Shown here one piece after another: positions 35,129 through 43,847 of a stretch of DNA of 64,000 bases (the stretch's first letter is position 1; each line of letters opens with the position of its first letter). Location: NCBI RefSeq assembly GCF_034274695.1, contig NZ_CP128362.1, forward strand, positions 5,582,501-5,646,500, written 5' to 3'. The notes beneath the pieces are model-generated. The model saw only the letters and a program-made list of their open reading frames with translations, did no database searches and had not been told where the DNA came from. The stretch is from Chitinophaga sp. LS1. Lineage in GTDB: Bacteria; Bacteroidota; Bacteroidia; Chitinophagales; Chitinophagaceae. Made by a program: the position numbers and the translations under genes.

Positions 35129-35852
35129 GAAGGTAACAGCGAGAGATCTTGCAAGGACGATCACACAAGCCTTTCCTGAAGCGGAAATTGTAGATATCAT
35201 CGGAACCGTGCGCGAGGGAGTGGAGTACTTTGCTGATGTGCCTCAGGTAGATTTGATATTCTCTGATATTCAATTAGGTGACGGCCTGAGTTTTGAAATC
35301 TTCTCGAAGGTAGAGATCGACATTCCTGTCATCTTTTGTACAGCCTTTGATGAATATGCATTGGATGCGTTTCGTGCAAATGGAATTGATTACATCCTCA
35401 AACCTTTTGATAAACAGGCGGTAGCTGCTGCTATCAATAAGTATATCTCTTTTACGGGTAAACGAACTTCTTACAAAGCATTGGAAGAAATCTTTGTAAC
35501 CCGTAAATCGGCAGAACCAGGATCGGTATTGGTCTATCAAAAGGATAAGATCTTTCCTGTAGCGATAGATACCATTGCATTCTTTTACCTGAAAAATGGA
35601 ATTGTCTATCTGACAACTTTTGACAAGAAAACGTATCCTTTAAGTAAGAACATGGAGGAGTTGTCTAAACTAACAGAGCCTTTATTCTATCGTGCCAACA
35701 GGCAATACCTTATTCATAAAAAATCGGTGCTGGATGCATCAAGTTATTTATCAAGGAAGTTGTCAGTGACATTGTCGATACCTGTGCCCGAAACAATTAC
35801 GATAAGCCGGGAAAAGGTCTCGCAGTTTTTAGAATGGCTGACACAGGCATAA
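35103..35852 (+). CDS. LytTR-family response regulator (third)
   Basis: A 249-residue regulator with EDE at 7-9, Asp55 in LIFSDIQLGDGLSFEIF, Lys in ILKPF, and a LytTR domain from about 150 ('LFYRANRQYLIHKKSV'). It is closely similar to the regulator at 23.9 kb, so the two pairs are probable paralogs. No efflux operon follows; the divergent PorT-type gene is the nearest candidate target. Confidence 0.92.
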   Translation: MKLVIIEDEKVTARDLARTITQAFPEAEIVDIIGTVREGVEYFADVPQVDLIFSDIQLGDGLSFEIFSKVEIDIPVIFCTAFDEYALDAFRANGIDYILKPFDKQAVAAAINKYISFTGKRTSYKALEEIFVTRKSAEPGSVLVYQKDKIFPVAIDTIAFFYLKNGIVYLTTFDKKTYPLSKNMEELSKLTEPLFYRANRQYLIHKKSVLDASSYLSRKLSVTLSIPVPETITISREKVSQFLEWLTQA

Positions 35853-35890
35853 AGTTTTATGAACGTCGCTTTTTTTTCTATTTTTACAAA

Positions 35891-36055
35891 ATGAGATCCT
35901 TTATCACCACCTTCATTTTTTGCATCATCGTCGGTATCATTTACAGATGGATCGCCGATCCTCCGCTTACCTGGGCTAAGATCCCTCCTGTCATCACCGT
36001 GGCACTCGTTCTCTCATTAGTCTTCACCCTGGCTTTCAGACCAAGGAAGAAATAA
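35891..36055 (+). CDS. Small two-helix membrane protein, unknown function
   Basis: A 54-residue protein (MRSFITTFIFCIIVGIIYRW...) with two hydrophobic segments (about 5-18 and 31-46) and a basic tail RPRKK. The ATG at 35891 is chosen because a near-consensus -7 box (TATTTTTA) lies four bases upstream and the frame before it overlaps the regulator's end. No family was recognised. It is convergent with the HxlR gene, with no gap. Confidence 0.55.
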   Translation: MRSFITTFIFCIIVGIIYRWIADPPLTWAKIPPVITVALVLSLVFTLAFRPRKK

Positions 36056-36421
36056 CTACTTTTCAAACAGCTGTTTCCTGTAATTGATCCCCCATTTCGC
36101 CATGGCTTCAATTACAATTTTCAGACTCTTCCCTTGTTCTGTCAGCTCATACTCCACCGTGATCGGCATTGTATCCAGCACTGTTCTGCTGATCAGGTGG
36201 TTCATTTCCAGATCTTTCAACTCTTTCGACAATACCTTCGGCGCTATTCCTGACAACTGTCGTTTCAAATCCATAAACCGCTTTTTCCCCCCATAATACA
36301 ACGCTCCGATAATCTCCGTCTTCCATTTTCCACTTAACAACTCCTGCGTATCCCTAATCCCAACGATCATCATCTGACATTCCGGTGTCAGCGTAGGCGT
36401 CGCAACCTGTGAAAGATCCAT
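36056..36421 (-). CDS. HxlR-family transcriptional regulator
   Basis: A 121-residue winged-helix regulator. The HxlR core is visible as 'GKWKTEIIGALYYGGKRFMDLKRQL' (split here by one residue) and 'GIAPKVLSKELKDLEMNHLI', with the N-terminal Cys in LTPECQM that many members use for redox or electrophile sensing. ATG 36421 is preferred to an in-frame TTG two codons upstream. It is divergent from the oxidoreductase gene. Confidence 0.9.
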   Translation of the reverse strand: MDLSQVATPTLTPECQMMIVGIRDTQELLSGKWKTEIIGALYYGGKKRFMDLKRQLSGIAPKVLSKELKDLEMNHLISRTVLDTMPITVEYELTEQGKSLKIVIEAMAKWGINYRKQLFEK

Positions 36422-36479
36422 TTTCAATCTTTATTATTTTCAGACAAAAATAGGAACATTACCAATCAGTTACAAATAA

Positions 36480-36518
36480 GTAACCAGTTACCATAAAGTA
36501 ATGGGTTACAATTTGTAA
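36480..36518. promoter_or_regulatory. Candidate HxlR operator region
   Basis: Two palindromes lie between the divergent genes: GTAAC-CA-GTTAC at 36480-36491 and TTACAA-T-TTGTAA at 36506-36518. The second ends 11 bases before the -7 box of the oxidoreductase gene. Further AGTTAC/AGTAA half-sites occur in between. Confidence 0.5.
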
Positions 36519-36529
36519 TTGACTTCTGC

Positions 36530-36537
36530 TAATTTTG
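36530..36537 (+). promoter_or_regulatory. -7 box of the NmrA-like oxidoreductase gene
   Basis: TAATTTTG, an exact TAnnTTTG match, 24 bases before ATG 36562. Confidence 0.65.
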
Positions 36538-36561
36538 ATAAATAAATTTAAAAACTGGAAT

Positions 36562-37422
36562 ATGATTCTAATAACCGGAGCAGCTGGAAATCTTGGATCG
36601 GCTATCATCGATAGCATGTTAAAGAGAGTACCTGCCAATCAAATCGCCGCATTTGTAAGAAGCGAACAGAAAGCTGAACAGCTGAAAAAACTCGGTCTCA
36701 ATATCCGTATTGGGGATTATAATGATATCGCTTCCCTGGATAATGCGATGAAAGGGATTGATAAAGTACTCCTCATTTCCGGCTTGTCCCTTGAACGACT
36801 GAAAGAGCATACCAATGTTGTAGACGCTGCAAAAAAAGCAGGTGTAAAACAAATTGTTTACACAGGTGTAACCATGAAAGATGCAGCTGCCAGTCCGCTG
36901 AAAGTACTGATGGAATCTCACTTCCAGACGGAAGATTATATCAGGGCAAGTGGTATTACTTATACATTCCTGCGTAATACCCTGTATGCAGAGGTGATTC
37001 CTTTCTACATCGGTGACCAGGCGTTGAATACGGGTATTCACTACCCGGCAGGAGCTGGTAAAGTACCTTATGTATACCGGCCAGACCTGGCAGATGCTGC
37101 GGCTGTGGTGATTACAAACAAAGGTCATGAGAACAGGACATATCAACTCACTGGCGATCAGTTGTATTCATTTACAGATGTTGCAGCCATGCTGTCAGAA
37201 GTGTCTGGTAAACACATTGGTTATACCGATGTGGATCCGGTTGCTTTTGAAAAGCATATGAAGGAGATTGGTGTGCCGGAAGTGGGCATTATGATTAGTA
37301 CTGGTTTTGCTGCGGCGATTAAGCAAGGTGATTTTGAAGTGGTGACAGGGGATCTGGAGAAGTTACTGGGTAGAAAGCCTACGCCGGTGAAGCAGTATCT
37401 GAAAGCACATTATGTGAAGTAA
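36562..37422 (+). CDS. NmrA-like NAD(P)H-binding oxidoreductase (QorB/YtfG-like)
   Basis: A 286-residue atypical short-chain dehydrogenase. The nucleotide-binding loop GAAGNLGSAI is at the N-terminus, 'AAFVRSEQKAEQL' follows as the NADP-selective strand, and 'VYTGVTMKDAA' and the 'YTFLRNTLYAE' block match the quinone oxidoreductase 2 group. It probably reduces quinones with NADPH. The start is put at MILITGAAG because the nine residues before it lie within or just after the promoter. HxlR regulators next to such genes often respond to quinones or electrophiles. Confidence 0.88.
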   Translation: MILITGAAGNLGSAIIDSMLKRVPANQIAAFVRSEQKAEQLKKLGLNIRIGDYNDIASLDNAMKGIDKVLLISGLSLERLKEHTNVVDAAKKAGVKQIVYTGVTMKDAAASPLKVLMESHFQTEDYIRASGITYTFLRNTLYAEVIPFYIGDQALNTGIHYPAGAGKVPYVYRPDLADAAAVVITNKGHENRTYQLTGDQLYSFTDVAAMLSEVSGKHIGYTDVDPVAFEKHMKEIGVPEVGIMISTGFAAAIKQGDFEVVTGDLEKLLGRKPTPVKQYLKAHYVK

Positions 37423-37429
37423 TAACCTG

Positions 37430-37466
37430 AAAAATCCCGGTCGGCTATGCCAGTCGGGATTTTTTA
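37430..37466 (+). terminator. Rho-independent terminator of the oxidoreductase gene
   Basis: AAAAATCCCG and CGGGATTTTT pair, with an inner GGC/GCC pair, followed by TTAAA. Confidence 0.85.
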
Positions 37467-37631
37467 AATTACATAGTGTCCAATCGACATTTAACCCAAA
37501 AAAAACCTAAATTACATCACGTCGTATCTGATGTGACAATTCCCGTTAGAAAAACTGTAGCCGGAAGTAAAACCCTGGTTGGCCCGATCCGTTGTCGCAT
37601 CCTCATTTTATTTTATTAAACTCCAAACGTT

Positions 37632-40600
37632 ATGAAGCAACACCCATTGCCACTGGCATTGAAGAGGATCCTGTGTGTTCCCCTCTTCCTCCTTTTCCTG
37701 TTACCGCTCACCACCCGAGCCCAGCAAGCCATCAAAGGAAAAGTCTCAGATGATGCTAAAAACCCTCTAGCCGGTGTTTCTATCGCCATCAAAAACACTC
37801 ACCGGGGTACCGTCACCGCGCCCGACGGCTCTTACAGCATCACCGCCGCCAATGGCGAAACCCTGGTATTCACCTTCATCGGTTATAATACCCTGGAAAT
37901 CACCGTCAATCCTGGTACCCAATACAACATTAACCTCGCCCCAAACGTCCAGAATCTGGATCAGATGGTCGTGATCGGTTATGGTACGCAAAAGAAAAGC
38001 TCCCTCACGGGTTCTGTCGCTTCCGTCAATGGCAAGACCCTCAATGAGTTGCCCGTAGCAAGTGTACAGCAGGCCTTGCAGGGGCGTGTACCGGGTGTGA
38101 CTGTCACTAATAATGGCGCTCCTGGTACAGACCCCATCGTTCGGATCAGGGGGATCAGCTCCATCAGCTATGCCTCGGATCCCTTATACGTGATCGATGG
38201 ATTTCCAACTTCCAACCTCACCAGCTTTGACAGCAAAGATGTCCTCTCCGTCGAAGTCCTGAAAGACGCCAGTGCTGCAGCTATCTATGGTTCCCGCGCT
38301 ACCAATGGAGTCGTTATTATTACTACTAAAAAAGGTACCCGCAGCAACAAAGCAGAAGTAAGACTCGATACATACACAGGTGTACAAACTGCCTGGAAAA
38401 AGATCGACCTGCTCAATACCCAGCAATATCTGCAATACGAACGTGCCCTGAACGGTGCCGCTGGCATTTCCAAACCGCCACGTCTTGAAGATGCGAACTG
38501 GAATTCACCTATTTACGATGGTACTTCCCAGACGTATGCGCAGACCAATACTGACTGGCAGGATGCCTATTTCAAAAGTGGCTTAATCACCCAGTCCAAC
38601 CTTTCAGTAAGCGGCGGAAATGACAGATCTACTTATTACATGTCCAGCGGTTACTTCAAGCAGGACGGGATTGCACAGGGCGTCAACTATGAGCGTGGCA
38701 ACTTCCGTATCAATTCAGAACACAACATCAGTCGTGTCTTTAAGGTAGGAGAGAACCTGCTTGTCGCTTATTCCAATCAACGGTATGACAACACCTCCGG
38801 CAACCGGACCCGCCTTGCAAACGTAATTCGCGCATTGCCTTATCTGCCTGTGTACGATCCCACCACGCAGGGTGGTTTCCGGAATGCAGAAAACAGCGTT
38901 GATGGGGCTGACCCCACCAACCCTGTAGAAGATGCGCTATTACTAGGCGATGCGCACCGTAAACTCTTCAAACTCTTAGGTACAGTCTATGCTCAGGTTA
39001 ACTTTACTCCATGGCTCAGTTTCCGCTCTGTATTTGGTGCAGACTACGCCGGCCAGTTCCAGCATCAATTTACTCCCATCTATAATGACAAAGGCCGGAA
39101 TTCCACTGTTGCGTCCATCAATGATCAACGGGCCAACAGAACAACTTTACTCTACACAGAACAATTGACTTTAGATAAACACTTTGGCAGGCACCATGTC
39201 AATGCCATCGCTGTATTTGAAAGACAGCCTGCCAGTAACTATGGGGAATCCCAGACAGGGAACCAGAGTACAAATGACATCGAGACACTGGTTGGTGCAA
39301 CGAACGTATCCGCTTATTCTACTACCACAGCCACACTCATCCAATCCTACATCGGCCGTCTGAACTACGAGTTCGGTGAAAAGTATTTACTGAGTGCTGC
39401 TATTCGTCGGGATGGTTTATCTGTATGGGCGCCTGGAAAGAAATTTCAGAGCTTCCCTTCAGTCTCCGCCGGTTGGCGTATTGACCAGGAAAGTTTTATG
39501 AAACCTGTTACCGCAGTTTCCGAATTGAAACTACGGGGTGGCTGGGGCGTGACTGGGCTGAATGCTATCGGTATTTTTCCGGCTTTACAAAACTCTATAT
39601 TGGCTAATGAATATCCCTGGCAGGCTATTGTGCAGGCTAATGGTGCTACCTATCCCTTTGGCAATACCATTTCTGTCGGCAATGCTTCCTATTATAACCA
39701 GTTGGCGAGTGCTGACCTGGAATGGGAAAAAACCAAGCAGGTCAATGTGGGGTTGGACCTTGGGCTCTTTGATAATACCATCACCTTCACTGCAGAATGG
39801 TATCGCCGTTTGACTGACAACCTGATCCTCACGATTCCCACGCCTCCCAGCTTTGGTTATGGTGGTGCAGGGTCGCAACTCAATGCCGCCAGTATGAAAA
39901 ATACAGGGGTAGACCTTGCGCTGGGCTATAACAAAACGAAAGGTGCTTTCAGGTGGAATGTAAATGCTAATATCGGTTTTATCAGGAATAAGATTCTTAG
40001 TCTGAACACGCCGAATGCTACCATAGATGCTGGCTCAGACGCCGATTTCGGGAATGGCAACATGACCCGTACGGTGGCTGGACAGCCGATTCAGTCCTTC
40101 TATGGTTATGTTACCGATGGCATTTTCCAGAGCCAGGCTGAAGTAGATAAAGGGCCTGTGCAGCTTTCTGGTACTGACCCTGCCAAGAGCACAGCGCCTG
40201 GTGATATCCGGTTCAAAGATTTGAATGGGGATGGGTCTATTACATCTGCAGATCGTACATTCCTGGGATCTTATGTTCCTAATTATTCTTACTCCCTGAA
40301 CTATAATGCGAACTGGCACCAGTTCGACCTTTCTGTTTTCTTCCAGGGGGTGCAGGGCAATAAAATCTACAATGGCACCCGGGTGCTGCTTGAAGGCATG
40401 GCTCGTTTATTTGGTGCGGGTACAGAGGTGTTGAATGCCTGGACGCCGGAGCATACGAATACTGATATTCCCCGTGCTATCAGTGGGGATCCGAATTCGA
40501 ATCTGCGGGTATCTAACCGCTGGATTGAAGATGGTTCTTACCTGAGGCTGAAGAATCTGATGATTGGGTATACACTGCGTAATGGTGCGATTCGGTATAT

Positions 40601-40769
40601 CAGCAGTTTTAGGGTGTATGTGTCTTCTCAGAACCTGCTCACTTTTACAAAATATAAAGGATGGGATCCTGAAATCGGGTCTAAAAATACTACGCTTACC
40701 AATGGTATTGATTATGGGCAGTATCCTGCAGCGCGTTCATTCCAGTTGGGTTTGCAGGTAGGGTTTTAA
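37632..40769 (+). CDS. SusC/RagA-family TonB-dependent outer membrane transporter
   Basis: A 1045-residue transporter: signal peptide (to about residue 32, TTRAQQ), a carboxypeptidase-regulatory-like domain (about 35-105), plug with 'VVIGYGTQKKSSLTGSVASV' and 'RGISSISYASDPLYVIDGFP', then the barrel ending in a terminal Phe. No STN domain, so it is not sigma/anti-sigma coupled. With the SusD protein that follows it imports oligosaccharides; the GH43/GH115 genes opposite suggest xylan fragments. The gap to susD holds decayed copies of its own tail. Confidence 0.95.
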   Translation: MKQHPLPLALKRILCVPLFLLFLLPLTTRAQQAIKGKVSDDAKNPLAGVSIAIKNTHRGTVTAPDGSYSITAANGETLVFTFIGYNTLEITVNPGTQYNINLAPNVQNLDQMVVIGYGTQKKSSLTGSVASVNGKTLNELPVASVQQALQGRVPGVTVTNNGAPGTDPIVRIRGISSISYASDPLYVIDGFPTSNLTSFDSKDVLSVEVLKDASAAAIYGSRATNGVVIITTKKGTRSNKAEVRLDTYTGVQTAWKKIDLLNTQQYLQYERALNGAAGISKPPRLEDANWNSPIYDGTSQTYAQTNTDWQDAYFKSGLITQSNLSVSGGNDRSTYYMSSGYFKQDGIAQGVNYERGNFRINSEHNISRVFKVGENLLVAYSNQRYDNTSGNRTRLANVIRALPYLPVYDPTTQGGFRNAENSVDGADPTNPVEDALLLGDAHRKLFKLLGTVYAQVNFTPWLSFRSVFGADYAGQFQHQFTPIYNDKGRNSTVASINDQRANRTTLLYTEQLTLDKHFGRHHVNAIAVFERQPASNYGESQTGNQSTNDIETLVGATNVSAYSTTTATLIQSYIGRLNYEFGEKYLLSAAIRRDGLSVWAPGKKFQSFPSVSAGWRIDQESFMKPVTAVSELKLRGGWGVTGLNAIGIFPALQNSILANEYPWQAIVQANGATYPFGNTISVGNASYYNQLASADLEWEKTKQVNVGLDLGLFDNTITFTAEWYRRLTDNLILTIPTPPSFGYGGAGSQLNAASMKNTGVDLALGYNKTKGAFRWNVNANIGFIRNKILSLNTPNATIDAGSDADFGNGNMTRTVAGQPIQSFYGYVTDGIFQSQAEVDKGPVQLSGTDPAKSTAPGDIRFKDLNGDGSITSADRTFLGSYVPNYSYSLNYNANWHQFDLSVFFQGVQGNKIYNGTRVLLEGMARLFGAGTEVLNAWTPEHTNTDIPRAISGDPNSNLRVSNRWIEDGSYLRLKNLMIGYTLRNGAIRYISSFRVYVSSQNLLTFTKYKGWDPEIGSKNTTLTNGIDYGQYPAARSFQLGLQVGF

Positions 40770-40794
40770 CAGCACCTTCCTTACCGCTGGCTCC

Positions 40795-40944
40795 GACTAC
40801 GGGCAGTATCCTGCTTGTTATTGCTGTCAGTTGATTTTATAAGTAGGATTTTAATCAGGAGCCACAACTGAAAGATCTGGGAAAGGAATTATTCCTCGTT
40901 TGCCCAGCCTCCTTCCGGTTGATTTTACAAGTAGGATTTTAATC
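40795..40944 (+). repeat. Two decayed copies of the SusC-gene tail
   Basis: The gene end (40710-40769) is matched at +85 bp (40795-40856) in both its 'GGGCAGTATCCTGC' block and its terminal 26 bases, and the terminal 26 bases recur at 40917-40942 (+88). Most differences from the gene are G-to-A or C-to-T. These copies fill most of the 195-bp gap before susD. Confidence 0.8.
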
Positions 40945-40963
40945 ACATACAAAAACTGAAAAC

Positions 40964-42514
40964 ATGTATAAGTACATATTCATCGTCTGTCTGCTTCTTG
41001 GTGGACTAGGCTGTACCAAAGACCTTGACAAAACAAATCCAGGGTATGCCACCCTTGATAACTATTTCAAAAACAGCACAGAACTATTAAGCGGCACCAA
41101 CGCTATTTACTCTACCTTCCACGCCAGCACCCTCATTGCCCGTGAATGGTTTTTCGTCCATGACCTTCGCAGCGACGACGTCTCGTCCGGTGGTGGTCAG
41201 CTGGAAGTACCCCGTGGTCAGATCCTGAATGGCGCCACTACCGCAGATAATTCCGTGATAAGTTCCGTATGGCAGGGATTATATATCATCATCCATCGTT
41301 CCAATACAGTTATTGGCAGTGCCCCCCTTGTCACCGATAATGACGCCGTTCGCGACCAGTGTGTAGCCCAGGCGAAGTTCTTCCGGGCATGGGCCTATTT
41401 TGAATTAATGACCCTGTGGGGACCAGTCCCAATGTACACACAGGTCGTAACTGAATCCAACCAGTTCCAACCCCGCGCAGCAGAAACTGCTATCTATGAC
41501 CAGATCATCCAGGACCTGACAGATGCCGCCGGAACACTAAGCGCAACTTATGCCGCCGCTGATCTGGGGCGGGTGTCATCTGGCGCAGCCAATGCTATGC
41601 TGGGCAGAGTATACATGCAGAAAGGCGATTACACATCTGCCAAGGTAGCATTGTCAAAGATTGTTAGTTCCGATCTTTATCGCCTTGTAGACAACTTTAA
41701 TGATAATTTCCTGGAAGAGACAGAGTTCAATGCAGAATCTATCTGGGAAGCTGTCTTTGTTGACAAAGGTGATAATTCCTTTGACTGGGGCGGTACTGGT
41801 GATGGCGCAGGTAACGCACAATCTACCATCCGCAACCAGGAATATTGTCCGCTGGCATGGCGTAATTTAATTCCATCTAATAAATTTCTGAACGAATTTG
41901 AAAACACTGCTTCTGGTGCCGCTAAAACAGACCCACGCTATAAATGGACGGTATATGAAACGGGTGATCTCTTTAACAGTGATGCAGATGTACTGACCGA
42001 TGCGATGCAAAATGGAAACTCTTCTATTGTAAATGGAGTCACTAAGAAAATCAGCTGGCGCAAGTTTATGCTCATTTACAAGCAAAGTCTGTCCACTGCT
42101 TCTTATCACCCTGGTGGCAATAACCAGCGTATCATCCGCTATGCAGATGTGTTGCTCATGCTGGCAGAGTGTGCGAACGAAACTGGCGATATAGCAGGAG
42201 CCGTAAGCTACCTGAACATGGTCAGAGATCGTCCTTCTGTAGCAATGCCACATTATCCTACTGCCCAATTTCCAACAGGATCGAAGGAGCAGGTGACGAA
42301 AGCAATTATGCATGAAAGAACTGTTGAATTGGGAGATGAGGAGGTGCGTAACCGCGACATCTTAAGGTGGCGGAAAATGGGGTACTTCACGACTGATCCT
42401 ATTAGTTATTTCAGAAAGAATCGGGATGAATTATTACCTATTCCTCAATCAGAAATAGATAATAACCCTGCACTGGCAGATGGGGGTATTTCCGCACAAA
42501 ATTCAGGTTATTAA
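40964..42514 (+). CDS. SusD/RagB-family glycan-binding lipoprotein
   Basis: A 516-residue surface lipoprotein with lipobox LGGLGCT (Cys17), N-terminal SusD-like domain and C-terminal RagB domain ('RYADVLLMLAECANETGD', 'ERTVELGDEEVRNRDILRW'). It caps the SusC channel. It is followed by a long perfect hairpin rather than a standard terminator. Confidence 0.94.
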   Translation: MYKYIFIVCLLLGGLGCTKDLDKTNPGYATLDNYFKNSTELLSGTNAIYSTFHASTLIAREWFFVHDLRSDDVSSGGGQLEVPRGQILNGATTADNSVISSVWQGLYIIIHRSNTVIGSAPLVTDNDAVRDQCVAQAKFFRAWAYFELMTLWGPVPMYTQVVTESNQFQPRAAETAIYDQIIQDLTDAAGTLSATYAAADLGRVSSGAANAMLGRVYMQKGDYTSAKVALSKIVSSDLYRLVDNFNDNFLEETEFNAESIWEAVFVDKGDNSFDWGGTGDGAGNAQSTIRNQEYCPLAWRNLIPSNKFLNEFENTASGAAKTDPRYKWTVYETGDLFNSDADVLTDAMQNGNSSIVNGVTKKISWRKFMLIYKQSLSTASYHPGGNNQRIIRYADVLLMLAECANETGDIAGAVSYLNMVRDRPSVAMPHYPTAQFPTGSKEQVTKAIMHERTVELGDEEVRNRDILRWRKMGYFTTDPISYFRKNRDELLPIPQSEIDNNPALADGGISAQNSGY

Positions 42515-42544
42515 TAAGAAAGGTTCTTTGGTTGATAATGATGA

Positions 42545-42598
42545 CCTTTCTTACTTTTATCAGCAAAGATCAGTCTTTGCTGATAAAAGTAAGAAAGG
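42545..42598. terminator. Perfect 25-bp stem hairpin after susD
   Basis: Arms 42545-42569 and 42574-42598 are perfectly complementary with loop TCAG. There is no T-run after it on either strand. AAGAAAGGT just before it (42518-42526) can pair with the start of the left arm, giving an alternative fold. It may be a terminator/RNA stabiliser or a small palindromic element. Confidence 0.55.
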
Positions 42599-42717
42599 TA
42601 GATAATTTGGAACAATTGATCCCTTTACTGTACAAATACCCAATGGAAGGGAGCCTGCCTATACGTATTCCTTCACATAATTGGGAAATCCAGTAGGTAA
42701 GTTTTTATGAGTATTGA

Positions 42718-43764
42718 TCAATGATGTGCCTGTGGGGAGATCGCTTCGGGATGTATCGTCACAATACTTCCATCCTCCTTATAATGCAGCTCTGTCACTT
42801 TTACATTTCTCAAATAAGTCTTGCCAGATAGCTCTACATCATGATAAAACAAATACCATTTCCCATCTTTCTCAACAATAGAATGATGCGTAGTCCACCC
42901 TGTTACAGGGGTCATGATGATGCCTTTGTAAATAAATGGTCCATAAGGAGAATCGCCAATCGCATAACACAAATTGTGTGTATCACCTGTAGAATAAGAA
43001 AAGTAATACTTCCCTTTATATTTATGTACCCAGGAAGCTTCAAAGAATCGTTTGTCATTATCCTTTTCGTGAAATGGCTGTCCATGTTCATCTAAAATGA
43101 CTACATCTTTTACCGGGCCATCAAAACTTGTCATATCCTTTTTCAGTTTTGCAATTCTCGGTAGAGCCGCTACATCATCTACATTGCGATTTCCGGCAGC
43201 GCCATTATATTTGTTATGATCCCACTTTTGCAATTGTCCACCCCATATTCCTCCGAAATACATATAGAAACTTCCATTCTCATCTTTAAACACACAAGGG
43301 TCTATACTATAACTCCCCACAATTGGCTTTGGCAAAGCTTTAAATGGGCCTTCGGGTTTACTGCTGGTGGCTACTCCGATATGGAAGATGCCTGCACTAT
43401 CCTTTGCCGGAAAGTATAAATAATAAGTGTGGTTCGCATACGCTGCATCCGGTGCCCATAATTGTTTCTTTGCCCAGGGTACGTCTTTTAAACTCAAGGC
43501 GACTCCATGATCCGTTACTTTACCACCTACATGATCTAATGATAGCACATGGAAATCTTTCATATCAAAATGACTGCCTAAGTCGTCCTCTGGTACACCT
43601 GTTGCTGTATCATGCGAAGGGTAAATGTAAATTCGGCCATTAAATACGTGGGCAGAAGGGTCTGCTGTATAAATATGCTTTACCAGTGGTTGTGCTATTC
43701 CTTGCAGGGATGCGTAACAACAAAACAACCATGAACATAAACAAACAATTAATATCCGGGTCAT
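42718..43764 (-). CDS. Glycoside hydrolase family 43 enzyme
   Basis: A 348-residue secreted five-blade beta-propeller hydrolase with signal peptide (to about residue 24, GIAQ). The general base is Asp35 in YTADPSAHVFNGRIYIYPSHD, the pKa-tuning Asp is in SIDPCVFKDENG and the acid Glu in RFFEASWVHKY. Members cleave xylosides or arabinofuranosides. It is the second gene of an operon with GH115; the first four codons lie inside an 80-bp duplicated unit. Confidence 0.9.
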   Translation of the reverse strand: MTRILIVCLCSWLFCCYASLQGIAQPLVKHIYTADPSAHVFNGRIYIYPSHDTATGVPEDDLGSHFDMKDFHVLSLDHVGGKVTDHGVALSLKDVPWAKKQLWAPDAAYANHTYYLYFPAKDSAGIFHIGVATSSKPEGPFKALPKPIVGSYSIDPCVFKDENGSFYMYFGGIWGGQLQKWDHNKYNGAAGNRNVDDVAALPRIAKLKKDMTSFDGPVKDVVILDEHGQPFHEKDNDKRFFEASWVHKYKGKYYFSYSTGDTHNLCYAIGDSPYGPFIYKGIIMTPVTGWTTHHSIVEKDGKWYLFYHDVELSGKTYLRNVKVTELHYKEDGSIVTIHPEAISPQAHH

Positions 43765-43830
43765 AAGTTAGTGTTTTTTAAATTCAATTTTTGTAAAAGA
43801 ATACCCGTTAATACTGGCTATTCACCAGTT
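43751..43830 (-). repeat. 80-bp duplicate of the GH115 gene tail
   Basis: 43751-43830 repeats 43831-43910 at exactly 80 bp. On the minus strand the copy would encode IEFKKH-stop against IEFENH-stop in the gene, and its TAA (43768-43770) is three bases from the GH43 ATG. The unit also spans the first codons of GH43. Confidence 0.85.
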
Positions 43831-43847
43831 TATATCCGGGTTGTAAT

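Noticed and set aside
35891..36055. Small membrane protein considered as a type I toxin
   Set aside because: No antitoxin RNA or paired gene is evident, and two helices with a basic tail are not specific enough.
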